Assembly (NCBI GenBank): GCA_963786765.1
Contig: CAWBAJ010000007.1
Location: forward strand, 62,001-126,000
From: DATKNA01 sp963786765
GTDB lineage: Bacteria; Actinomycetota; Actinomycetes; Actinomycetales; Kineosporiaceae
Length of the DNA stretch: 64,000 nucleotides
Reading direction: 5' to 3'
Shown here: positions 17,554-29,500 of the stretch, in pieces
How the letters are laid out: each line of letters opens with the position of its first letter
Numbering within the stretch: the stretch's first letter is position 1
Made by a program: the position numbers and the translations under genes
The notes under the pieces: model-generated
What the model saw: the letters and a program-made list of their open reading frames with translations, nothing else
What the model was told of the DNA's origin: nothing
Databases searched by the model: none

Positions 17554-20500
17554 TCAGTCGACGCTCGCCTTGTAGCTCAGGGCGAGGTTGATGTTGGAGA
17601 GCGTGGACTTGTCGCCGTTGAGGGCGAAATGCCAGTCCGCTCCTCGGGTCGAACGCTGAGCCGGTCGGTGACCAGCACCTTGCCGTTCTCCAGCGTCCAG
17701 TCGGGGTCGCCGTTGAGCACCAGGCTGAGCTGGTCGGCGTCGGCGCGTCGAACCAGGCGTAGATCTCCGGGATCTGGCGGCTGGCCATGCGCGGGGAACA
17801 TGTCGGCTCGAGAACGGCAGCACGAGCTCGGCCTCGTCGCCGTAGAGGAACTCCTGCCAGACGTCGGAGAACTCGCCGGCCACGTCGACGAAGCGGAACG
17901 TCGAGTAGGGCTTGAGCATGCCCTTCACCGCGTTCGCGAACACCGGGTCGCCGCTCGTCCGCGGTGTACCGCACGGTGAGGACGACGTCGTTCAGCCGGC
18001 TCGGGTCGTCGACCGAGCGCCGCCCGGTCAGCTCCAGTCGCCAGGTGGAGACCGCGCCGGTGCCCTCGAACGGCAGGTACCGGTCGTCGTCGAGGTCGAG
18101 CCGGAACATGCCGTTGCTCGCGTCGCCGTCCTGTGTGTGCGACAGCGCGATCTGCTGGCCGGCGCGCCAGTCGCTGCGCAGCGTCTCCGGGCGGGGCGCC
18201 CTTGGGGTCGAGCAGGTACTTCACGGCCTTCGCGTCGGCTTGCAGGACCGTCCTGGAGGCGAGCTGGGTCAGGACGGCGTTCGGCGTGCTGGCCTCGCCG
18301 TCGGCGCCGACGAAATCGACGGACAGCCACCGGATCTGACGTCGGTAGTGGCCGGGGAAGTCGTAGTCGAACAGCGACCTCGGACAGACGTGAACTCGCA
18401 GCGTCCGGTGCTCTTCAGCTGCAGCAGTGCTACCGGGTCCAGGTCGGCGAGCGAGATGCGCTTGACGATCTCGAGGCCGCGGGCGTCGGCGTCCATCGCC
18501 GCCTTGGCCATGAGGCGAAGGTCCAGGCCGAGAGTGTCGCCCGCCAGCAGGCCGTTCCGCCGGCCCTCCCAGTACAGCGGCCGGATGAAGCTCGCCTCGC
18601 TCTCCCCGACGCCCCGCTCGAACTGGTACGCGCGCTCTGCTCCCTTCGCCAGCTCGTAGGCCAGGTGATAGGCCTGCAGGTACAGCCCGGAGAGCTTGCC
18701 CGGCCATCCACTGGTAGAGCTGCGCGTTGCTGAACTTGTCCCGCAGGAACGTGCTGACGGACTCGTTCTGCGCGATCTGCGCCTGGGTGATCTCCAGGTC
18801 GCGCTGGGCGACGGTGAGCTCCCCGCGGGCCGCCTGCTCCTGCTGGCACGATCTGGGCGACGTCGCTCGTCGCCGTGCTCAGCTGCAGCTGCCAGTCCTC
18901 CTGCATCCGCAGCTGGCCGGCGAAGACGCCGAGGACCTCTCCGGTCGTGCTCAGGCCCTGGCTGACCGACTCTGGAGAACTCGGCGAACTTCCCCAGGGA
19001 GTCGACCCGGCCTGCTCGCCACCCTCCTCGACCCCCGGATGAACAGGGGCCGAGCAACGACTGCGGGAAGGCGTGCGCGATGCCGGACGCGAGCTTGAGC
19101 GCCGCCGCAGCTCCCTGCGCGACCCCGGCGGAGATCATACATCCCGATCTGCGCCTGCTCCAGCGGGCTCAGCCCCTGGTCGATGAGCTGCTGGTAGTGG
19201 GCCTGGCGGTTGCGCGCCGCAGTCTCGCTCGCCAGCAGCTCGGCGAGGTTGGCCTGGGCGACGGCGACCTGTTCCTCCTTGATCGCCCGCGTCATCCCGA
19301 GGATCGCGCCCTCGTGCCTGCTCTGCAGCAGGCCGAGCTCCTCGGCGTCGCCCTTCTCCAGCACCGTGAGCAGGTCGCCACCGAACTGACCCAGCCGCTC
19401 GACGAGCTCCTGGGCCTTGGCCAGCATGAACCCGAACCGGTAATGCGGTGTCGCCACCCCGGCCGCTGCCGCCACCGCCTGCTCGACGCCTGCTCCGGCG
19501 GCGACCGCCTGCACCAGGGCGGACGGATCGATCGGCGGGCTCGAACAGCGGCAGCGGCTGGCTGATCGCCGAGGATGTCCTGCGACTGCCGGATCTTGCG
19601 CAGCCGGTCCTCCACCCTGGACCAGTAGTCGCCCAGCACGCGTGTTCTCGGGGACGAAGAAGTACGAGTCCGCTGCCGTCGGTACGGCGCTGGCGTGGAC
19701 CACGGTTCGTCCCGCTCCCGTCGGTGGCCCACCGCAGCAGGAAGTCGTACTCGCCCGGCTCGTGACCGAGCTGGCCGTAGTACTCGGCGTCCCGCATCGG
19801 CCGCGATCCCAGCCGCCGGGGCCGCGGGCCCAGCAGGTCGTAGGCGAGGACGTAGAGCATCCGGGCCTCGTCGATGCTCTCCGGCGTGTACTGCCGGAAG
19901 AGCATGTCGCCCCAGTCGAGCAGGTTGTCGATGTAGGCCATCACCACCGCGCGGCGGTAGGCGCCGGGGCGCATGCCGGCGATGGCGTGCGGGTCGAACG
20001 GATCGTCGAGGTACCTGCGTACAGCCGCCTGGAGTCCCCCGATCATCAGGTCGTACTCGTCCGGCAGCCGACCGAGCATCGCGCTCGACTCCTGCAGGTC
20101 TCGCAGAGCCGTCTGCACCGAGGCGTCGCCGTCACCCGCCAGCTGCGCCGTCGTGGCGTCCACGTACTTCCCGAGGTCGGCGACGAGCTTCGGCAGTTCC
20201 CCGTGCAGCACGGCTGCCTCGTCGTCGCCGGCAGCGCGTTCCTGCGCGAACACCGGCGCGAGCGCCCGCAGCCGTCGAGCCGCACGGCGAGGTCGCCGGA
20301 CCGGGAACGCCCCGTCGAATGAACCCTTGAGCACGTCAAGGGCAGCCTCGGACGTATCCACCAGGGCGCCGACGTCCTCCGCCCGGAACGGCAGGAACCG
20401 CCAGCGGTCCGCGCTGCGCGTCGGGTCGAAGATGTACTCGTACCACTGCTTCGCGTCGCCGAACCGCTGGGCGCGCGTTGAGCGTCTGCGCGATCAGCAG

Positions 20501-23500
20501 GGGCGCGTGGAAGAACGCCTCCCAGTAGTACGGGCCGTTGGCGCTGTCGAAGTCCAGATGGGCGCTGACCGGCAGTCGGTCGGTGTCGACCCGCTCCGGC
20601 CCGCACCTGGATGACCGTGGCGGTCGAGCGGCCCGTGTCGAACGCCGGCGTCTCGTCCGTCTCCTGGGTGGCGGTGTCCAGTACCGCGGCGACGCCGCCC
20701 GAGAGCAGCCGCTGGTTGAGCGTGACCGCAGTCCCGCTGGTCAGCCGGACGATCTCGTAGCGGGCGCTCGGACTGCTCGTACGGCAGTGAGACCGGGACG
20801 CCGGGTGCGGCCGTCCGCGGATAGCGCGCGTAGCGGTCGCCGCTGAACAGGTACAGGGCGGCCGCGGTCCTGCAGGCGCCGTCGAGCCCGGAGCGGAACC
20901 GGTACGGCAGGTTGCCCCAGTTGCCCGCGATCGGCTTCAGCACGATGGGAGAGTCCAGCTCCTGGCCCGGGGCCAGCCGGCCGTACCCGTCGCCCGAGAA
21001 CACGTAGACCTGGCCGCCGAGCTCGACGAGCGCGTCCACGGCGACGGAGCACGCCTTCGGGTAGCCGGCGTCGACGAAGTCCGGGACCGGCCCCGTCCCG
21101 AGGCTGTAGCGCACGAACCGGCTACCGCTGGTCAGGAGGAGCTGCGTGCCGCGGACGCACGCGGCGTCCACTCCCCCGTCCGTGCCGAACGTTCCGCGCC
21201 CGAGGTCCGCCGTCGGGAATGTCTCGGCGGTCCACCCGGAACGGGTTCGCGTCCAGGTCTTCGCGTGCGTCGTCGAACTGGTAGACGGTTCCACTCCCGT
21301 CCGTGAGCTCGCGGACGCCGGCCCCGGGCAGGTTCTCGGTGTTCTTCGCCAGGTCCTTCGGGTAGCCGTCGTCGACGACGTCGTATGCGTCGCCGCGTGT
21401 AGCGGACATACCTGTCGCCGGAGATCAGGTAGGTGTACTGGCCGCGGACCAGCGCGGCGTCCACGGACGGGCGGTCGAAGAACGGGGTCGGGGCCGGCGC
21501 CGGCTTGCCCTTGTCGTCCTTGCCCGCCTTGTCGTCCTTCTGCTTGACCTTTCCCCAGAAGTCACGGATCGGCCGTGGGCTGCGCAGCGCGTCCGAGGTC
21601 ACGAACGCCTGGAGCTCGTTGGAGAAGAAGTACGTGCGCCCCGCCCGGTGAGGTGAACGCGGCGTCGATGCGCTTCCAGGCGGGCAGGCCGTCCGTGTTC
21701 GACGCGATGGGCTTCGGATAGGTCTCGTCCAGCGACGGCGAAAGGCTCGCCGCTGGTAACGGAAGTACTCGGCGCCGCGAGAAGACGTAGGTGTACTGTC
21801 CGCGCGCCAGGACGGCGTCCACGACCCCCGTCTCGGTGAGTGAGTTCCTGGGCCGTCCGAAGCGGCCGGCGGCGGGCTGGGCCGTTCCGACGACGCCGGC
21901 CCTGTCGACCGGCACGCACTGACCGTCGGCGCTGAAGTACCAGGTCGTCCCGTCCGGGGCGGTGAAACCGGCCTGGAACCGGTCCCAGGCCGGCAGCGCG
22001 CTCGTTCTGGCCACCCTCGACGGGCACGCGCTCGACCGGCACGGGTGGCAGCGGCGCGGGCTTGCAGCAGGAAGCTGCCACCCTTGTAGTCGAAGCTGAA
22101 CCAGGGCCCGTCCGAGGACTCGGCCGGCTGGTTGAACATGACGACGGTCGGGGCGGCTCCCATCGGTGCTGCGGCGCCACCGGCCACTGTCGCCGGACGA
22201 ATCGCCTGTGACGTGACGGGCTCCCCGAAGAGGCTGATGAAGCGCTCCACGCCGCTGTCGTCGAAGCTGACCGGCGCGGCCGGCGCGGTGTACAGCTCCG
22301 GGGTGAGGCTGAAGGCGACGGTCTGGCGGGCCGACCTCGCCGGGTCGACCTGCACGGCGTAGGAGCAGCGCACGACGATGTTCTCGTGGGCGGCGCCGTC
22401 CAGCCCGTCGGCGGCGCCCGTCAGGACGCTGGACCGCTCGACGAGCAACCGAACGTCGGAGATCGGTCTGGTGTCCTGGATCAGGGGGTCGGTGGTCAGC
22501 ACCTGCGGCGGGACCCACTCCTTGTTGAGGTCGTAGAACGAGTAGAAGATCCGCACGATCCGGGTGGTCTGCCCACCGCCGGTCAGCGAGTGGGTCCCGC
22601 CGTCCGTGGACTCGCTGAACGTCGCCACCTGTCCCGTCTGCGCGACCTCCTCGACCGTGGCCCAGAACACGAACACCCGGTCGAACGCGAAGACCGGATA
22701 GACCCGGTCGCTGTCGATCTGGATGTTCAGCTTCAGCCACGGGTGCCAGTCCGCCGCCCGGGTCGCCTCGCGCGAGAACTCGGCGAGGCGGTAGTAGTAC
22801 CGGCGAGGGTCGGTCTTCGTCCGCCCGAACAGCACCAGGTGCCACGGCAGCTCGTCGGCGTCCGCGGGTTCGTGGACGTAGCCGCCCGCGATCGTCAGTC
22901 GGGACACCTCGGTGTACTCGTCCAGGTAGCGCCGGTAGGCCCGCTCGGCCGAGGCCGGCGTGACCTCGCCCTGCAGGAGGTCGCCCTCCAGGGCCGCGAA
23001 CGCGGGCGTCTTGGTGTCCCGCAGCTCGGGCCGCAGGTAGTTCTCGGGGTACAGGTAGACCTTCCGGTTGGCCTCCCAGACCCGGTAGTTCTTCATCCAG
23101 CTCCACCAGCGCCGCAGCTCGGCCTTGACCTCGTCGGGCCGCGCCGGCTGGTCGTCGTCGCCTGGCAGCAGGCTGACGGGCTGCAGGTCGAGGAAGTAGC
23201 GGTGGAAGAACAGCTGGGCGGCGGCAGTGGCCTCCCGCACCCGCGAGGTGCTTCCCCGGCTTCCCATGTCGACGTCGATGAAGAAGCGGTCGAACAGGTC
23301 CCGGGAGGTGTGAAGCTCGCTCGACTGCGCCAGTACCGCCTGGACGAGGGCGTCCCGCTTGGCCAGGTTCAGCTCGTCCCGCAACTGGCGTTCGAGGGCC
23401 GGCCACTCCGGCCCGCTGTGACGCAGGGCCAGGAGGCGGTACAGCCCGTCGGCGGCCCGCGACTCGGCTGGATCGTCGGCGTACAGCGGGGTCCACACGT

Positions 23501-26500
23501 CCGCGAACACCGTTGAGGGTGGACCGCCCAGCGTGGCCGCCGTCTCGAAGAGAGGAACGGCTGCCTCGATGAGCTCCAGGTCGAACGCGTCCTCGAACCC
23601 GGGCGCGGCGGGCAGGAACGCCTGATGGCGCTGCACCCACCGGAGCTCGTCGACGTCCCAGCGGAACAGCGAGGCGACCCGGGAGTAGGGATCCGCCGTG
23701 ACGCCCGTCGAGCTCAGGGCCGCCGCCAGGCCGCCCGAGGAGTCCGAGGTCCGGTCCTGCAGCTGCTTGAAGTGCCCGATCACGCGCAGGTCGTCCAGGG
23801 TGTAGTCGGCCCATGGGCCCCAGCGCCGCGTGAGCGGCTGGGGATACATGCGGTCGACCCGGCGGCGGTCGAGGTCGGAGTAACGGACGTAGTCCTGGCC
23901 CCGGACGAAGTACGTCGTCCCTTCGAAGACGAACGCCGCGTCCAGCCCGCTCTCGAAGGTCTGCGGCAGATGTCCCCAGTCGTCCTCGACGGTGCGGGGG
24001 TAGCCGTCGTCCGCGAGCTCGGCCGTCGGCGTCCCGTAGCGCAGGTACTGGTCGCCCTTGAAAGCGAACAGACTTCCGTCCGGTGCGACGAACGCGGCGT
24101 CGATCGCCGTGCCGGTCGGCGCGTCCTCGATCTCGGCCGCCAGGAACTCGTTCCGCACCCGGCCCCAGGTCGCCGTGACCGGCAGCGGGGCAGGAACGGG
24201 CCCGTTCGACTCGGCGCGCACGTACTGCCGGTCCCGGAACAGGTACACGGTGCCGTCGCCGCCGGCGAGGGCGGCGTCGATCCCGTCGTAGAACTCCTCC
24301 GGCAGGGCGTCGACGCCGACCTCTCCGGGCAGGGACCCGGCGATGGCGCGCGGGTAGCCCTCGTCGACCACGTCGTAGTCGGCGCCCGAATAGCGCAGGT
24401 ACTGGTCCCCGGAGAAGAGGAAGGTGTGCTCTCCAGCGACGAACGAGGCGTCCACCTGTCCGGTGTCCGCCACGTTGTTGCGGACACGGCCGAGAAGGCC
24501 GAGGTCGTACGTGGCCTCCAGGCTCTGGGAGACGACGTGGCAGTACCGGTCGACGAACATGTAGACGTTGCGGTCGTTGGCGATCACGGCGTCGATCACG
24601 GTCTGGCCGCCAGCCGCGATCCGGTCGGCGAGCATCTGCTCGAACGCCACGGGCAGGTTGCTCCAGCAGGTCTCCTGCCTCAGGTCGACGACCGGCTTGG
24701 GGTACCCGGGGTCGACATAGCGATAGTTCGACCCCGAGTAGCGGACGTACTGGTCGCCGGAGATCAGATACGTCGTGCCGCGCCAGACGAAGGCCGCGTC
24801 GACGGCGGTGTCCCTGGTGGCCGACGTGACGTTGTTGCGGATCTGTCCCCAGTGCTGGGCGATCGGTGTCAGCGCGGAGAACCGGCCGTCCGCGTAGCAG
24901 GCGAACTCGTCGCGGGAGAAGAAGTACGTCGCGCCGTCGGCGCCGGTGAACGCCGTCCGCAGCGGCAGGGAGGTCGTACCCAGCGGCAGGCCCGGCCACA
25001 GCCGGGTGAGTGGGCGGGGGTAGGACCACGCGCCGGACGACGCGCGCTGCAGGTACTGCGAACCGGAGAGGTAGAAGACGTTGTCCCGGTCGAACAGCAC
25101 GGCGCGAAGGTCGAAGCCGTCACGACCGTACTCCTCGGGGATGCCCCAGACGTCGGGGCCTGCCGGCCGGGGATAGCCGGGGTCGGGCTGTGCGTAGCCG
25201 GGGCCCGAGTAAACGACGCACCGACGGTTCCCGAGGGCGTCCGGCCGCTCGAAGAGGTAGGTGTTGCCGCCCTGGACGTAGGCGAGGGTCACCTCGCTCA
25301 GCCCGCCCCAGTGCTCGCTGATGAGCCGCGGGGGGCCCTCGATCTCGGCGTCCGGATAGGTGGACCCGGTGTACACGACGAACTGGTCACCACTGAAGAC
25401 GTAGGTCTTCCCGTCCCGGCCCACGAATGCGGCGTCCACGCCGTTGCCGTCGGCGACGGTGTTCCGCGGGCGGCCCCAATCCTCCGCGGTGGGGAACTCG
25501 CGGCCCAGCCGGACGTCGTAGCAGCTGCGGCCCTTGAAGAGGTAGGTGTTGCCGTCGACGCCGTCGAGGACGGCGTCCAGCCCGGTGCGGAAGGACGCGG
25601 GAGCGGACCGTAGCGCCCGCGGCCGCGCCGGTGTCTTCTCGATCACGTCGGCCTCGAGCGCGGAGTACCGGCACCACCCCTCGTCACTCTCGACGAGCAC
25701 CGCGCCGTCCTCCAGGAAGGCACACGTCGTCCCGCTCAGCCCCAGGTGGTCGTAGCTGCGGTAGAGGGAACTGGACACCACGTGGCAGCGCGAGCCGGTG
25801 AACAGGTAGACGTTGCGCTGGTCGGCGACGGCGGCGTCGATACCGCCGTCGAGAGAGATGGTCAGGTTGGCGAACCGGGGCTCCGCCCGCAAGGACGTGG
25901 CGATGCTGCGCGGATAGCCGTCCTCGACGGTCGCGTCCCCGCCGTTGTACCGGACGTACTGCTTGCCGGAGAACAGGTAGGTGTGCGTCTCCTCGGCGCC
26001 GTCCGCGGCGTTCGCGCCGTTCCCCTCCGCGGGCGAGCGCAGGACCAGTGCGGCGTCGACGGCGCCCGAGCGGGTGATGTTGTTGACGACGTTGCCCCAG
26101 TAGGCGGTGACGGGCTTGGGGTAACGGTCGTCCACGCGGCTGTAGTCGTCACCGGAGTACCGGACGTACTTGCCGGCGCCGAAGACGTAGGTCTTGCCGT
26201 CGGCGCCGAGGAACGCGGCGTCGACCCGGTCGAAGGGGAGGCTGTCCCAGTCCTGGGACAGCCGGCTCGGCTGCGACCACCAGCGGTGCCGGTTGTCGAA
26301 GACGACGAACCGGTCGCCGGCGAAGAGGTAGGTCCGGTCGTCCTTCCCGGTGAAGACCGCGTCGATGCTGCTGAGATGGCCCTCGACGTCGGCCGGCGGG
26401 TCGGGCAGGTTCCACCAGTCGTCGGTCAGGGGCCGGGGGTACCCGGCGTCCGGCTCGGTGTAGGACCTGCCCGAATAGCGGACCCAGAATTGCCCGTTGC

Positions 26501-29500
26501 CGTCCGCGGCGTTCCGGACGGTCAGCCATCCCGGTTCGCGGCGCACCTCGACGGAACGGCCCTGATCGAGCGGCACGGTCCACTGCGGGCTGCGGCCCTC
26601 CACCCGGGCATCGGCGGCGAGCTGGAGGCCCTGCCCGAGCAGCCGCTCCCGCACCTCCGCGGGAACCTCGCCGGCGTCGAGGTCGGCCTCGTAGGCGGGC
26701 CAGTCGGACTCGTCCGGGACCGCGACGCGGAACAGCAGCCCGGCCGTCCCGAACAGGTACGTCACGTCGTCCAGCACGAACGCTGCGTCGACCCGGTCCA
26801 TCCCGCCCCAGTCGCGCGCGATCATCCGGGGGAAGCCGGGCTCCACGTAGGAGTAGTCCGCGCCCGAGTAGCGCACGTACCGGTCACCGCTGAACAGGTA
26901 GGTCTTCCCGTCGCGGCCCACGAACGCGGCGTCGACGGTCGCTGTCGGCAGCACCGGGCCGAGCTGGCCCCAGCGCTTGTCGACCCGGCGGACGATCCGG
27001 TCACCCGGGGTCAGGTTGATCACCCGTCCGTCCTTGAACAGGGTCACCCCCGTGCCGTCCCCCGCGAAGGCTGCCTGGATTCCGCTCTCGAACTCCGCCG
27101 GCAGGTCCCGGAAGTGCTCCTCCAGGCGGCGTGGGTAGCCCTCCTCGACCCGGACGCCCGCGTTCTCGATGGAGTCGACGTAGCGGGCGACCTGATCCCC
27201 GCGAAGCAGGTACAACGCACCGCCTTCGGTGTAGGCGGCGTCGATCTGGGGGGCGCCGTCGAAGGTGTTGCGGAGGCGGCCCCAGCGCTGCGCGACCGGG
27301 TGTGCGGTCGCGTCGCCCGACGCGGCGTACCGCCCGTCCTTGAACACGTAGGTTCGGCCGTCGAGACCCTGGAAGGACGCGCCGACGGCCGTCTCGAAGC
27401 CCGACGGCAAGGTCGAGTTCATTCCCTCGGCCGGCCAGTTCGCCGCGATCGTCCGCGGGAACCCCTCGTCCACGTGGGTGAAGTCGTCCGTGGAGTAGCG
27501 GATGTACTGGTCGCCGGCGAACAGGTACGTCTTCCCGTCCCCGTCGCGGAAGGCCGTGTCGATGCGGGCGGGGTCGGCGAAGTTGTTGCGGATCCTGCCC
27601 CAGGGCCGCTCGGTCGCGACCCATGGAGAGCTCCCGGGAACCCGGCGGAACGCGCGAGGGCACCCGGTCCGCTCCCGCCCGATCAGCCACTCCGCCCCGG
27701 TGGAGTCCGCGAATGCGGCGTCGACGCCGGCGAGGGGGGCGAATGCGGTCGACAGGGTGCTCAGGAGTTGTGGGGTGACGTCCTCGAGCGCGTAGGTGGC
27801 CGCCGAGTACCGCCAGTAGGTGTCGCCGCTGAACAGGTAGACGTGTCCGTCCGCGCTCGGCAGGAGCGCGTCGAACGTCGCCAGCCCGGGCGGCAGTGCC
27901 AGCCGCTCGGGGAATTTCCCGACGAGATCCTGGTCGCGGAACGCGACTTCGGTTTCCACGCCGCTCAGGCCGAGCTTCGCGGCGAAGCGGCTGAACCGGG
28001 CCAACCGGAGGTAGGTGCGGCGGAACCGGCTGTCGGCCGGCACCGCAGTGACCTGACCGGTGCTTCCGGCCGACGCGAGAACCGGCGCCACGAGTACCTC
28101 GATCGCGTTCGCCAGGCTGCCGCACAGCGCCTCGCAGGTCGCCTCCACCGTGTCGCCCGGAATGCCGAACGCGTCCTGCAGGGCGCCGACCAACGTCCGG
28201 CGCTGCGTGTCGGCCTGCTGCTCGAGTCGGGCGACGATCTCGGACGTGGCCGCCGAGATCTGCGTGGCCACCGTGTGCAGCAGGAAGAAGATGTCCTTGG
28301 CGTAGTCCTCGTAGCCCTCGACCGTGAAGTCGAGCGCGTGGCGGATGTCGAGGAAGTAGGGGACGCGGTCCTCGGGCACCGTCAGATCGGCGCTCACGTC
28401 CCCGGCCAGCGCCAGCCGGGCCGCCAGCTCGTCGACGTCGTCCGGTTCGAGGTCGAGGTCGAGAAGCGCCTGTGGGTCGAGGTGGTAGGGCTGCTGCTCG
28501 ACCAGCACGGACGCGATGCGCTGGCAGATCGTGGCGTCGGCGGCTTCGTCGAGGTCCAGCCACAATCCGAGCTCGCTGCCGCCACCGAGGAAGAACGCGA
28601 CCATGTCGTCCGCGACCTGTCCGTCCTCCAGGCAGGGGCCGTCGAGTCCGGCGATGATGCGCCCGGCGAGCGCGTCGTCGGCGATGTCGGCGAAGGTCTC
28701 GGGCGTCAGCGTGCACACCTCGGCCCGGAACGCGGCGAGTTGTGCCTGCAGGGCGTCGAGGATGCGGCCCCGGTGCGGGTAGAACTCGAGCGCGAGGTTG
28801 AGCTCGTCGCGCTTCAGCGCGAGCAGTGCCCGCTTGTCGACGTAATTGCCGTCCGAGTCGACGTAGCCGTTGAAGCGCAGGCTCTCCAGCAGGCGCTCGA
28901 TCTCGTCCTGGCCCAGTCCGAGGTCGGTGAAGATCATCGGGTCAGCGGCCAGCTTCTCCGTGTCGAACCGGGCGATCTGGTCGCGCAGCCGCTGCCACAC
29001 CGCCGGACCCACCGGCCCCAGGTCCGCGTTGACCCAGAAGTCCGCGGCGTTCGACGGGTCCGCGAAGAAGTCGCTCCACGCGACAGTCCCGTCGGCGTCG
29101 ACGTACCGGTTGAAGAGCAGGTTGTCGTACAGCTCGGTGCTCTCGTCCGGGGACAGACCGTCCAGGGCGTCCAGGTCGGAGGGGAAGACGGAGACCTCGT
29201 CGAGGCCGTCGGGCTGCACTTCCGCGGCTGCGGAGTCCTGCAGAGAGCCGTCCCCTTCGGCCTGCACGTCGCCGTCCGCGGCTTCCTGCGGGGAGTCGTC
29301 CCCTTCGGGCTGCTCGGCAGCGCTCTGGTCGAGGCACAGCTGACTGACCAGGTCGAACAGCGGTGCTCGGAAGGCCTCGAAGTCGCCGGCGGGCGCGAAG
29401 CCGTCCGCGGAGGCCGGCAGGGCGGTGTCGATCACGGACCCGTCGCCGTCCAGGTAGCCGCGCAGGACGAGATCGTCGAAGATCTTCTGCTGGACGTGGT

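Noticed and set aside
23625..25613. A 662-residue rightward open frame in the same region
   Set aside because: Same reason: complementary strand of repeated coding sequence, with no domain, ribosome-binding site or plausible composition.
23815..27885. Regular repeats resembling a CRISPR or satellite array
   Set aside because: The units are about 170 bp, diverged, and keep a reading frame with hemopexin motifs, so they are protein repeats.
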